Source: Euglena gracilis (taxonomy: Eukaryota > Euglenida > Euglenophyceae > Euglenales). From it: a stretch of DNA of 64,000 nt. Under the pieces are notes generated by a model, which worked only from the letters and a program-made list of their open reading frames with translations, made no database searches and was not told the origin of the DNA. Positions 8,565 through 19,741 of this stretch are shown piece after piece. The stretch's first letter is position 1, and each line of letters opens with the position of its first letter. The translations under genes and the position numbers were made by a program. Location: assembly GCA_039621445.1 (NCBI GenBank), contig CP154957.1:18486906-18550905 (forward strand). Direction: 5' to 3'.

Positions 8565-9699
8565 ATCGGGTGCTGTCGGGAGAGTGCTAGTCACACAGCA
8601 CCGCCGGCGAGCAAGGCACGGCATCACAATGGCCAAGTGCGGAGCCCGAGGCGCCCCATTCCTCTCAATGCCTGAAATGAACTGGGCTCCCAACCCTTGA
8701 TGTGCCGCCCCGCCTTGCTCGGTACCCCGGGGCCAAAGGCTCCGGGGGCTTGGCAGGGTTGCGTGCTGCAGGTGGCGCGGGGAGGCGCCTTTGGAAGGGC
8801 CCGTTCCCTGGAGTAGGGGGCTGCCCCCCCCCCGTCGAGGGTCGGAGCTTGCCCCCCTCCACAGCGCGGTAGGCCGAGGCGCCTTGGGCGGGTCCCATCC
8901 TCTTGAGGGGAAGGGGGGCTGACCCCCCCGTTCTCTCCGTTGTGGAGAGGGGTTCGTGCTTGCCCCCCCCCTTACCGGCGTGGTAGACATCAAAAATTGG
9001 CTGACGTGTGCAATTTTCAAAAATTTGGTGGAAAATAGGCAGGCACCCCCCCTCCCCCGGCATGGTGGGCCGAAAAGGGGTGCGGCCGACCGAAAAAAAA
9101 ATTTGGTCAAACGGAAGGTACCCCCCCCCGTGGCCAACTTGGCCACGGGGCCCGTCCAACGCCAGAAACGAAACGGAGATCGACCACACACTTGAAGAGC
9201 TGGAAAAGACCTGAAGAACTGAAATGACGACCTGGGGCCTCGCCGCCCACGTTGGTCCCCAGCGGTCCCATGGCCCCCTCGGCGCCCCGTCATCGCACCG
9301 TGCGGCGTTGCGCACGTGCAGCAGGTGGGGCGTACCGGGGGGGTGCTTGCCCCTCGGGGGCGCTCTGTGGGCTGCGAGCGTTGTGCGAGGCTATCGCAGT
9401 GGTGGATGTGGGCACCCTCAGGGGCGCTTGCCATTTTGGAGACGGGAGAGCCCCCCCCCCCCGGTGCACTCGTGTGGCCTCCTCGCCCTGCCCGAGCGTC
9501 CCGTCTCCTCGAGGGAGGCCACCAGGCCCCAGGCTTTTGGCCAGGGCCCCACGCCCGTAGCCACGGGGCGGTCGCGGTGTTGCTTGAATGCAAATTGAAA
9601 TTGAAATTGCGCCTGTGAATACACAAATGAAATAAGAATCAGGGCAAGGGATGTGGGGCTTCCACCTCAAACCGTCCCCGATTGCCTTCCACCCCGCCC

Positions 9700-9910
9700 C
9701 CCTTTCCTCCCGGGGCGTAGAAGTCCCACCACCTCCAACGGAATCCCTTTGGCCGCACAATAGTCTACCATCCTCGTTGTAGGATGGGAATAAATCGAAC
9801 GATGGCAGCCATTGCATATCCGTTGGATCCCCATTTTTCCACCTCACGTGCAATTCCGTGACCCTGTTTCGGGACGGTTCCGGCTGCCCAAAATCTCCTC
9901 CACCACCCAC
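9700..9910 (-). pseudogene. Chromodomain-like remnant, element D
   Basis: DEWVVEEILGSR at about 9,900 is the start of a chromodomain in one frame. In the next frame ELHVRWKNG...MQWLPSFDLF...YNEDGRLL keeps the V-x-W...W-x-P spacing of a chromodomain but lacks several aromatic cage residues. The frame changes near 9,880. Chromodomains at the C-terminus of integrase direct chromovirus insertion to particular chromatin; this copy is surely inactive. Confidence 0.55.
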
Positions 9911-10197
9911 TCATCCGGACTCACCTCCAGGGGGGCCGCCTTTTCGTTGATATAGAAGACTGGCAGGGGGTCGGTGGAGAACTCATCCTCAGTGTGGAGT
10001 TTGAGCTGGCTCCGATGTGTCTCCCGGCGGGCCCCTGGAGCCAGCTCCACCACGTATGAGTAGCGGCCCCAGCAGGCCACCACTGTCACTTGGCGGCCAA
10101 TTTGTCTGTGCCCAGTTGTGGCTCGTGGCGGTACCACACCTTGGAACCGACCTCCAGGGGAGGTGGGTCGCTTCTCCTGGCGTTCATGGAACCCCAC
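9844..10197 (-). pseudogene. Integrase C-terminal domain, element D
   Basis: The segment includes RYSYVVELAPG, ETHRSQLKLHTEDEF and DPLPVFYINE followed by DEWVVEEILG, which is the SH3-like tail of integrase running into the chromodomain. E has the matching HRSFLKEY ... GVPLFFFK ... DEWEVEKIL and C has HITQLKLHTEDKF ... GEYVVEKN. It is separated from the core by a frame change near 10,205. Confidence 0.75.
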
Positions 10198-10216
10198 ATC
10201 TTGGCGTGCAGGGCGT

Positions 10217-10795
10217 TCAGGGTGGAAGCCACCTTCTCATCCATGGCCCGCATCCGTGCCACAAAATCGGCTGCCCCTTCGGCCTCTCGTCGGGGCTGTT
10301 CGGCAGGCCCTGCAGTGGTCTACGTCGCCCAAAGACCACCTGGGAGGGCGACATGCCGAACTCCCCTGGCACATCGTGCAGGTGCCGGAGTGCCTTAGGC
10401 AACAGCACCACCCATGAGGCTTCCTTCTCCGACAAGTCGGCGATGAACTTGGACAGGGTGTTCATCACCCGTTGGCCTGCCACCTCTGTCCGGCCGTTGG
10501 CCTGGTGATGGTAGGCTTGCCTGTAGGCACGCATCACCCCCATGGTGGCGCACACTGTTTGCCACCAAGCCGAAGCAAAGTGGGGGCCACAGCGCGAGGT
10601 CACCACAGATGGCACCCCAAACATGTCCAAATGGCGGAACATGGCCTTGGACACCACCTCGGCTGTAAGCCCCTTGTACTTGTGGATGGTAACCACTGTC
10701 CACCGACTCTCACGGTCCACACACAGGGCCAGGCAATCACACACTTGGCCCTGGTGGGTCACTTCACCGCATTGCGAACAGCAACACCGCCACAC
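10217..10795 (-). pseudogene. Integrase catalytic core, element D
   Basis: Visible motifs are LALCVDRESRW, FGVPSVVTSRCGPHF (the second catalytic Asp of SDxG is replaced, TSRC instead of TSDQ), AYHHQANGRTEVAGQ with the catalytic Glu, and SPSQVVFGRRRPL. The first catalytic Asp region is lost in frame changes around 10,790, next to the TIR insertion. The substituted Asp and frame breaks make it inactive. Confidence 0.85.
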
Positions 10796-10818
10796 TGTCC
10801 ATGAGTACAGTGCGGCTA

Positions 10819-11473
10819 AAAATTACGGAAGACAGAAATTTTGGCAAAGTACCCAAATTTTGCCATAATTTTTTTTCTCGTAATTTTCTCACTCCGTCGG
10901 TTTCCGACGCCCTCTTGGGTAGCCGCAAGCACAATGCTGGGACGGCCATGCTTTGACTCCTCAGAGTCAATGAAGACACACTGTGTCTTCGTGGTCAGCA
11001 AAACAACTATCACACACAAACTGGTCACAGTGAACGCATTTACGGGCTGTTTGTGTGCTACATTCACAAGGATGTGTGGGCTCAGTACGAAGGGATGCTT
11101 TGAGGCAGGGCGGTTCTTAAGCAACTAAAATTCCGCTGTCACAGCACATTCAGTGAATAATCCACAGAGAAAAATGACCTCTTTCATCGCCCATCCACCC
11201 AAAAGGGCAAAAAATGCGTTCTGCGACGTTTTTTTTTTGGACTCCGTTCAAGTCCTAGGTTGGCTCTTGGCTGTCTTGAGAAATAAAGAAAAACTATCCC
11301 GTCCCTCATGGAAAGGAAAACTAAAAATTCCTTCTTTTAATAAGCGGAGGGAAGAAAGATTTTTTTTGGAAAAAACCAGATTTTGCCGAAATTAATTTTT
11401 CCAAAATAAAAACTTTGCGAAAAAAATTTTTTTCGTAATTTTTTTTGCCGTAATTTTTGTGTTCCGTAATTTT
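10819..11473. mobile_element. TIR element (MITE-like) inserted in element D integrase
   Basis: The ends are perfect inverted repeats of AAAATTACGGAA flanked by TA on both sides (10,817-10,818 and 11,474-11,475), 655 bp long. Subterminal blocks rich in TAATTTT and ATTTTGCC are repeated at both ends. No transposase frame is present. It separates the integrase HHCC part (above 11,476) from the core (below 10,800). TA duplication and short A/T-rich TIRs fit Tc1/mariner-type or related MITEs. Confidence 0.8.
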
Positions 11474-11475
11474 TA

Positions 11476-12004
11476 GCCACACTTTAACGGTGGCACAGGA
11501 GTGGCCTCGAGAGCACACTTGAAAGGTGCTCGCGGGGGGTCACGGGCTTGGCAGATTTCACATTGCCGGTGGAAGCTTTTGGTTATTTTCTTTGACCGCC
11601 TTGGATCCGCGAACCTGCACCACCGCCTCATTTGATGCCAAAGTCTTGAAGCACCCGGATGACGCGCCTCCCCATGGTGCCCGCACAACGAGCGGCATCA
11701 GGCTGGTGGGCACCCAGAGGAGCCAGTCCCTGTACATTTTGTCCTCGTAGAGTTTGACCCCCATCAGGCCTATCTCCTGCAGGGGCCTGCACACTTGCAT
11801 AAACAGGCCTCCACTCATGGCACTTCCCGTATGCCCGAGACAAATCTCTGTCCACCAGTGGGATAGATGATCCTCATCCACCTCCCCCTGGGTGTGCACC
11901 CCCGTGTCTGGAGAAACTGAAATTGGTTCTCCAACAGGATCCCCAAGATCCCCCCCGTGGGGATCGTTGATGAGGTGGGGGGGGGAGTGGCTGCAGGTCC
12001 TCAC
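11476..12004 (-). pseudogene. Integrase N-terminal zinc-binding region, element D
   Basis: In broken frames one finds LYEDKMYRDWLLWVP (the segment before the His pair) and CEICQARDPPRAPF (the Cys pair followed by the linker). The histidines are lost or displaced. It ends at LKCG where the TIR element is inserted. Confidence 0.6.
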
Positions 12005-12357
12005 TCAGAACACTTTGCCCCAGCTGGTGTTCCTCAGGTCCCCACCCTCTTGCCGACCATTCATTCCCGAATTCATCCACAAACGGATGGGCACTTGGGG
12101 AGCCCCGTGTTTCCCACGTGTCCAACTCAGGTCCGCCAGTCCCTTCCCTCCTACGAGGAAGGGACCAGAATCTCCTGAGGGGGCGTCCACAGGTTCCTCC
12201 CCCCCTGTGGGGTCAGGGCCGGCACTGAATCCTCAGCCCCCTCCCCCTTTTTGGGGCTGCGGCCAACTCTGTGCTGTGGTGCTGTGTCTCTCCGACTGCG
12301 TGCTGTTACGCCACGTGGAGTTCTTTCCCCCCCGTGCGGTCCCCCGCATTCCTGCTC
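12005..12357 (-). other. Tether between RNase H and integrase, element D (no clear domain)
   Basis: Low-complexity Pro/Gly/Ser reading in all frames. The same position in element E is a 150-residue linker, so this is probably degraded linker sequence. Confidence 0.45.
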
Positions 12358-12992
12358 TTACCTCCGTTCTTCTCCGATCCTTGAATTAATCGCCTCATCA
12401 TCCTGGTCGCTTTCGTGGAGGCTGATGTCGGTAAAAGCCCTGAAGGCAGGAAATGCCCATCTGCTCAGGACATCCGCCACCGCATTTTTTCTTATCCGGG
12501 ATGTAGACCACGTGAAGGTCAAACCTGGAGAACATTTCATCCCAGCGTCCCCGCCTCCCGGCAGGTCCGCTGGGCGTGTCCAGTGTCTCCTTGTCCCAGG
12601 CATCCAGGGACTTGTGGTCCGTGAGGACCAACACGGGCTGCAGGCCGATGTAGGAGGCCAACTTCTTGAGGGCCAGGATGATGGTGTCTCCTTCTGTCTG
12701 GATGATGGTGTCTCATGATGGTGTCTCATGTTGATTATCCGGCGGAGACAAGCTCTTGACCTGCCCAACCGTGAACTTCCGGAGCAGAAAGCCACAGGCA
12801 AAGTTTTCGATGTAGTGGCCCCCACGGCTGTGGGCATCCCCCGTCGACTCCAAAAAAATGTTCAAGGGCTGCCCCTACCGCCTTTTTGCTCGCATCAACA
12901 CGGAGAATGAATAGCTGGTCCGGGTTAATGGTGTGGAGTTCCAATCCTCGGATGAGCTCCTGATTCAGGGAAGTGAAGGCCTCCCGTTCCAC
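12358..12992 (-). pseudogene. RNase H, element D
   Basis: Motifs in two or three frames: LFILRVDASKKAVGAALEH (first catalytic Asp), LQPVLVLTDHKSLDAW (third catalytic Asp), KETLDTPSGPAGRRGRWDE and FDLHVVYIPDKKKC. A DISLHES segment follows, as after RNase H in E. The interval between 12,660 and 12,740 contains short repeats of ATGGTGTCTC with a frame break. Confidence 0.8.
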
Positions 12993-13860
12993 ACTTTCTC
13001 CCCTTTTTTCACCTCCCCACTTCCCACCTTGAGGAGTTCCATCAGGGGGGCTGCATACCGGGCGTATTCATTCACGTAGCTGGAGTAATATTTATTGAAG
13101 CCCAGAAAGCCCCTGAGGGCCGTGATGGTGCGGGGCTCCTCCCACTTCCCCAGCGCCATGATTTTGTCTGGTGCTGGCATCCGTTTTCCTCCCACCAGGA
13201 TGTGGCAACAGCCTCTTACGAAGAACCGCCACGTGTTTTTATCCACGACCAGGCGGAGCTCCCGTAGTGCCCCAAACACGCGTCTTGTGTCCTGATCGTG
13301 TGCCTCCAGGGTGGCTTCCTCCGTGTCAAACCACTCTGTCCCCACGATAATGTCGTCAACGTACGGGTTGGCGACATCAGCCACATCCCTCAACGAGTAG
13401 TCAATCATCCGCTGAAAAATGGCCACTCCATTTTTCAGGCACATCACGACCACACATCACTTCTTGGACCCCCGGGGTGTGCAGCAGGTTTACGGGCGTG
13501 AGTCTTCGTGCAGGGGCACCTGATGGAAGGCATCCTTGAGATCCATGACGGAGAACAGGTGTCTCCGTGAAGGTCCTCGATCCTGGGGAGGGGGTATGCA
13601 TCTGCTACAGTGGCCTCGTTTAATTCCAGGAATTCTACAACCCTACACCACTTCCCCTGTTTCTTGGCCACCACGGATGTGTGGGTGCTCAAGGCACTTG
13701 GCACCCCCTCCTCCACCTTCTTGTCCCGAACCCACTCATCCACCAGGTCACACAACGCCCTGTGCCTCTCCACTGTCAGGTGAATGGGCCTCTGAGGTTT
13801 CGCCACAGATCCAGGTTTTAATTCGATTTTCCCTTCCCCCGGGGGGCCCCGGATAAATCA
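12965..13860 (-). pseudogene. Reverse transcriptase, element D
   Basis: Order in minus strand: RPIHLTVERHRALCDLVDEW, SVVAKKQGKWCRVVEF, NEATVADAYPLPRIEDL, then after a frame break GVAIFQRMIDYSLRDV with the polymerase motif YVDDIIVGTEW, and the connection HILVGGKRMPAP...ITALRGFLGF. These are Ty3/gypsy RT motifs in order. Stops and frame changes near 13,450 and 13,550 make it non-functional. Confidence 0.9.
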
Positions 13861-14305
13861 CTCCTCCCAAATCCTGTCTCGGAGAACCTCCCCTTCGAAA
13901 TCCCTCCGGGGTGCCGCCCGGAGCTCCTCAGCCTGCTGGCTGGTCACCTGTTCCCCTTTGGGAACAAGGAGACCCCTTGGGCTGCCCGTTCCTCGACCTG
14001 CCAGGCTGCCCGAAGGAGTTCCTTGGCTACGGACTCCTGGTTCGCGTCATCCTCGTGGAGGGCCTTTTCCTCCCACTCAGGCTCACTTTCCCGAACGATG
14101 TTTTTTTTGTCCAGCTTTCACTCCCAGGGGTTCGTGAGGAGGTAGCGGGGTGAAGGATTGGCGCGAGTGGCTCTGGGGAGACTTCCACGTAGGATTTTTG
14201 GCTCTCCTTTTTGAGGAGTAGTGGAGGAAGATTCCGGCTTGGCGTCCCTTCCGGCAGTGGGGGGGGGTTAGAAAAAGGCCTGATTGGAGACCCTCCCTTA
14301 TTTTC
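13861..14305 (-). other. Probable protease-RT linker of element D and short unassigned DNA
   Basis: Up to about 14,160 the minus strand still gives RRDFEGEVLRDRIWEE, similar to linkers upstream of RT in this class. I see nothing between 14,160 and 14,305. Confidence 0.4.
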
Positions 14306-15670
14306 GGTAAATTAAGTCAAAATCCTTGATAACTTGACGGCTTTGCTCCTTCGCAAACCTGCACGACGAAGACACACACATAGCACAAAATTTAGTGCTG
14401 GCACCACGGAAGGCAGATTTCCGAATTTCCTCATTATATTGTCACTGAACTCTGAACCAAAACGGCACTTAAAATCTGATCATGATCCATCAATTGGGTC
14501 ACAAGAAAAATGTGTACGCAAGCCGCAAAATGTAAAAATTGCCCTCAGGACTTTTGCACTGTGAGGCCTCATGTGATTCTCCCTTAAGCAAACTCCTACA
14601 GCCGAAAAAATGCATTAGATGGTGTTACCCACAGATCAACAGATTTTTCACTGAAAACTGAACTGAATGATGACAATGCCACTGATGGGCCCAAAAATGT
14701 ATTTTTCTTAGGAGTGTCTTTTCCTCCTGGTGTTAATCCACCTTGGTTTCCGCTGAACTGAAAAAAACTTTGTTTCCTGAGTCCTTAGATGGGTGGCCAC
14801 AGGGGTGTCTACTCCTGGCCTGGGTCTACCAAACTCGGAACCCTTCTTTGACCGCTTCCCGGAAAACTATTTGGTGACGAGTGGTCCATCAGAGTTCTCT
14901 CCCCTACCTCAGGATTTAGAAAAAATCCTAAAACCTGCCACAGGACTGCTGGGCTGCCACACTGGAAAAACACAATGAAACTGGACTGAAAAATCTCAAA
15001 AAACTGCGCCGATTCTCCAACACATGTCCCTGTCCGGGGGTAGAGTTTCTCTCTGGAAAAATTGTCCCACGACAAAAGGGACCAGCAAAAACACAAACCA
15101 AAATTCCACATGAGAGGCCTGATTTGTCCCCGTCTGGGATGATGACACATGTCAACGCCATGACATTTGGGACAACCAAAAACTGAAAACTCAAAAAACT
15201 GAAAACCATTTATCTGGCTGCCCGAACACTAGGAGAAATTCCCAAGCATCGTGGCTAGGCGTCTCCTTTTAAGTGGAAAGCAACTGGGGGAAAACATGCA
15301 CCCCAGAAACCAGATTCAAAAAATGTTTGACGTGGCTGTTTTTCTTTAGTCAAACTCTGAGAACTCAAGATCCAGTTTTTGTATCCGACCTGATTGCACA
15401 TCTGCCTCCAACGCCGGATCACCGTGAAAAACGTATCAAAAAACAATCACAAAACAAAACACTGAAACATACTGTAAAGTGCTGTGCTGTGCCAGTCACC
15501 GGTTAGACCTGTGCTGAAAGAAAATCACCACCATTGATACGGTTGAAACCACCCCCAGCTGTTCCATACCAGCTGTTCCAGCATATTCCATACCAGTCCC
15601 AACCACACCAATCCTGAACCCAGCTGGGTCTCAAAAATTCAAAGTTGTTCCAGCTGGTTTTGGCAGGTGT
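14306..15670 (-). mobile_element. Element F3, left part (internal sequence)
   Basis: The stretch aligns base by base with 18,490-19,890 of F2, including the block ending in a gag remnant SWNNFEFLRPSWVQDW. It is the continuation of the F3 gag that is interrupted by F2 at 15,671/21,224. The 3' end of F3 is missing: similarity stops near 14,306 at element D. Confidence 0.75.
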
Positions 15671-16274
15671 TGTTCGGGGATGAGGACCCTCGCCCGGGGG
15701 GGCTGCCGGGGCCGCTACCACTTTTTTCTGGCCCTGGTGGGCTCATGCCAGGGCCTTTGTGAAATTGGGCCCCATTTTCGAACATGTCAACAGGCGGTAA
15801 AGGGGGTGAGGTGTGCCCCCCCGACCCAGGGTCCCTGGTTGCCCCGCGTAGGATCTTTTTTTGCCACCATTGTTGGTTTTCCCCCATTTTCCAACTTGAA
15901 CTTTTCAACTGAAAGGCTGAAGCAACAAAGACAAACCAACCCACCTACTTAGGTGAGCAAATCAGCAGCACAAGACAAACCTTGCTGAGAGGATGGGCAG
16001 GTACCTTGTGTTCACCTGCTGTTGGTGGGAAGGGACAAGTTGGAAAGGAATGCCTTGGTTTCTTGAAAGAATTGAATTGATCCTTTTGATTGTTCAATTG
16101 TCAGGTGACTTTTCTGCTTCTGTGATTCTCAAATCGAATTCTCAAATTCTTCCAGGAATTTGCTGGGGTTCCAATTCCACTCGCGTGGCGGTTGACTTGC
16201 TTTGGTGGTTCCTACTGGGGGTTTTGGGAATTTTTTGGGAAATTTTCGGCTGCCGACGCCAGCGGCAGCCGACA
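15671..16274 (-). repeat. 3' LTR of F2
   Basis: Matches 20,620-21,224 at about 98% by eye. It contains an inverted repeat GGCTGCCGACGCCAGCGGCAGCC at its outer end (minus-strand start), split here for length as GGCTGCCG and CGGCAGCC around ACGCCAG. Confidence 0.9.
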
Positions 16275-16285
16275 CCCCCTCCCTT
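16275..16285 (-). other. Polypurine tract of F2
   Basis: Minus strand AAGGGAGGGGG directly precedes the LTR start TGTCGG. The same 11 bases precede the E LTR at 37,151-37,161. Confidence 0.9.
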
Positions 16286-18489
16286 GCGACGTTAGTCGGT
16301 CCCGTTTTTCTGCCCCCCCCCCCCGTGCAAAAACGGGGAGAGAAAATTCTGTTTTTTTAATTATTTTTTTTGTGGGGGGCGAACATTATGTGTTTTTTTT
16401 TGCAACAGGTCCTGTCGCCTTTTTTTTTTTGAAAATCGGTGTTACGAGTCTGACCCCCCCCCCCAGCCATAATATCGGGCACCTTGGGGGACTCTGAAAA
16501 ATCAGGTCTACGGGGGAAGCCCCCCCACCCCTTTCCTCCGACAAGCATTGGGAACGGGTCTTTGAACACAAAATCTGAAAATTCTGAGCGAAACCAACTC
16601 TGGGCACTCTACCCCAAGGCCTAAGTCCCACGCTACCCCCTTGGTGAATATCCTTTTTGGCAGCTTATGTGAGACTTCATTCGATTTTTTATAAACAAAA
16701 ATCAGGGACTTTGGCCAACAGTGCCTCAGAAAACGACTTGTGTGGGGAAAAAGAAAACAGAAACCTAGGCATTCCTTTCCAATTCGGGACAGAAAGGGTA
16801 AGGAAAAGGCAAACGGTGAGCAAAAGTGCTAGGGTAAGAAAAGCAAACGGTGAGGCGCAAAGGTAAAACGGTTATATACAGCGGGAATAGTGTACAATGG
16901 GTGTGCGGGTTTGTGTGCGTGTGCAGTTGTGTGTTTTGTGTATTCACGCTCACTTCCTTGTCACGCATTCCAACCGAAAATGACTGGGCCGATTTTGTTT
17001 TTGAACGCAAAGAGAACAGGGCTTCACATTGGCCCTCAGCCACTATGTCACAGGGCTTTAGTGCCCACGTGGCTGGGTTTTTATTTTATTTTATCGGCCC
17101 ACAACAGGGCCTATGGACGGAGGAGGGGTCATCTCCGGTCCAGGGTCCCCCCCCCCCGAGTTCGGATGCCTGCAAGCTGTGTTCCATGAAAAAATGCCTT
17201 TGACCAATATCCAATAGTCCAAACCGAATCAAAAACTGAGTTTTAAAACTCCAACTCGTTTTGCCGTCCACCGAAAAAATTATCAAAATCCCAGGTTTTT
17301 CCAACTCTTTGTGTAAAAATCCTCCAGCAACAAAAAATCTCAAAAAAATTCAAAAATCTGAGTCCAACCCAGGGCCTACAAAAGCCCTCAACAAGATCCA
17401 AAATTCCAACTGCCACATACAACAAACAAAGTCCAACCGAGATCAACCAAGCAAACAGAAGCAACATCCAGCAGCATACCGAGGGGCCAGGCCAATTCCG
17501 CCCAGCTCTGGGCTCAACCAATTCACAGCCGAAACCAACCAATTCGGCTTGCCAATTAAAATTCACTGCCCCCCCCCCCCCAGTCACACGGAGCATTGGG
17601 GGTCAAATGACATGGCAAACTTCAAAACACTGAAAATTTAAATCCAATTTTCTCAGCCAAAGCGATTTTTCGCTGCCCCCCCCCCCAGTCACATGGGGCC
17701 ATGGGGGTCAATCTGGTTTCAGCCTCCAAACAAAAAAATCACAAACCTGGGCTGTAATATCCAAACCGGCTGAATTCTCACACATGTCAAAGGCTGGGCC
17801 TTCACAATTTCGCCCCCCCCCCCACCGTCAACCAGTGCGGGGAGGGCCATGGGTTAAAATTTCCTGGCTGCAAAATCAGAATCCCCATTCGACAAATAAA
17901 ATGGGAAAAATGGAAATTTCATCAAACCCCGTCACAATCTGGGGTGTGACCAAAAACTGACACGGTCACAAATTGATGCAATCCTGTCCCCACCCAAACG
18001 TCTCACAGGGTATCCAATTCTGAGTCAAAAAATTCCAACCGTAAAACCAAATCTGATTTTGATACACCACACCAACAAAAAATATGGCTAAACACAGCCC
18101 CCCCCCCCCCGGCTGCACGAGGAGGGGAGAAAAAATGGCTCCAAACCACAAGCAAAATCCTGAGACCCAAAACCATGAAAAATCTGATTCAGCGCTGTGG
18201 GAGTCAACGGCCTGGACCTGGGCTTGGCCGTGCATCGGGCCACTGCCCATGTGGCTCTTGAGGTCGTTAAGCTTCTCTCCCCAGCACTTCAGTAAAATAA
18301 ATGCACCCACCATTCTGGGTTTCCATAAACGATCCACAATTGTGATCATGACAATCATAATCATGTGATTCAATTGCTTGGGTCTCATAAATGTCATTGT
18401 TCTTCCAATGTTCATAATCCCAGTCTTTGAAGTCATGTTGAAATTGTTGAATTCAATGTCAATCGATCAAAGTCCAATCAAATCAATCA
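16286..18489 (-). other. F2 3' non-coding region with long C/G homopolymers
   Basis: No coherent reading frame on either strand. Runs of 8-14 C (plus strand) occur near 16,310, 16,457, 16,520, 17,147, 17,568, 17,682, 17,812 and 18,100. Several are followed by CAGTCACA(C/T)GG. The corresponding region of E (37,151-38,766) has the same character. Confidence 0.7.
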
Positions 18490-19741
18490 AAGTCCTTGAT
18501 AATTGACCGTTTTGCTCCTTCCGTTGATTCTCCTTGCTCGGTGATTGATTGCCTGAACCTGCATGACAAGGAAACACACACGCACAAATTCACCACTGGC
18601 AACACACAAGGCAGATTTCTGAATTTTCTCACTGAACCGAACCTGAAAATGCCCCTGAATTCTGAACCAAAACGGCACTTAAAATCTGATCTTGATCAAA
18701 TGGGTCACACGAAAACTGTGTATGCAAGCCTCAAACTGCAAAAATTGCCTTTGGGAGTTTTGCATTGTGAGGCGTCCCCCACTTCTGTGTTTTTCTCCCT
18801 TAAGCAAACTGCACAGCCGAAAAATTGCAGCAGAAAGTGCAACCCACAGATCAACAGATTTTTCACAAACTGAACCAAATGATGATGATGCCACTGATGG
18901 GCCCAAAAATGAATTTGCCTCAGGGGTGTCTTTTCCTCCTGGGTTAATCCACCTTGGTTCCCACTTGGACTGAAAATTGAAAACTGTTTCCTGAGCCCTT
19001 AGATGGGTGGCCACAGGGGTGTTTATTCCTGGCCTGGGTCTAGCCCCACCCTCGGAACCCCTCTTTGCGCGCTTTCCAAAAACTTTTTTGTTTCGAGTGG
19101 TCCATCAGAGGCCTCCCCTACCTCAGGATTTGGCAAAAACCCAGATAAAACCTGCCACAGGACTGCTGGGCTGCCACACTCGAAAACCACAATAAAACTG
19201 GACTGAAAAATCCCAAAAACTGTGCCGATTCTCCAACATATGTCCCTGTCCGGGGGTAAAGTTTCTCTCTGGAAAACCTGTCCCATGACAAAAAGGACCA
19301 GCAAAAACACAAACCAAAATTCCACCTGAAATGACTGATTTGTCCCCGTCTGGGATGGTGACACATGTCCACACCGTGCCCCACCCCAAATGACATTCGG
19401 GACAAGAACCGGAAACTGAAAACTCTGAAACTGAAAATGAAAGATGATTGATCTGGATGCCTGAACACTAGGAGAAATTCCCAAGCATCGTGGCTGGGCG
19501 TCTCCATTTAAGTGGAAAGCAACTGGGGAAAGAACATGCACCCCAGAAACCAGATTCAAAATGTTAGACTTGGCTGTTTTTCCATAAGTCAAACTCTGTG
19601 AACTGAAAATCCAGATTTAAACTTCTGGCTGATTTCGCATCTGCCTCCAACACCAAATCACCATGGAAAACATATCACAAAACAATCACAAAACAACCCA
19701 CAGAAACACACTCGACACTGTAAAGTGCTGTGCTGTGCCAG
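18490..19741 (-). other. F2 internal region shared with F3, no gene
   Basis: Aligned with 14,306-15,540 of F3. Small open frames occur in both but are not conserved in frame, so I call it untranslated. Confidence 0.6.

Larger units (their letters stand above)
7902..9640. other. GC-rich region without a recognisable gene
   Basis: Long open frames exist on both strands (for example 8,358-9,626 minus) but their translations are low-complexity Gly/Pro/Arg, overlap each other in several frames and match nothing I know. I regard them as chance ORFs in GC-rich DNA. The region holds a TG microsatellite (8,073-8,098), an imperfect inverted repeat and several C or G runs of 7-12. It may include the 3' end of element D, but I could not define an LTR. 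Confidence 0.5.
9640..14160 (-). mobile_element. Element D: decayed chromovirus
   Basis: Minus-strand order is protease-RT linker, RT, RNase H, integrase, chromodomain-like end. Many frameshifts and stops break every domain, and a TIR element splits the integrase. No gag, protease active site or LTR could be identified, so the limits are approximate. The protein motifs resemble E and C (DISLHES linker, SPSQVVFGR integrase, YVDD RT) rather than A and B. Confidence 0.8.

Noticed and set aside
9030-9060. Polypurine-like run followed by TGCC (minus) as start of a D 3' LTR
   Set aside because: Several similar G runs occur nearby and no second LTR copy is available for comparison.
8358-9626. 422-residue minus-strand ORF and overlapping long ORFs in both directions
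   Set aside because: GC-rich sequence with Gly/Pro/Arg low complexity open in several frames at once; no domain or conserved pattern.
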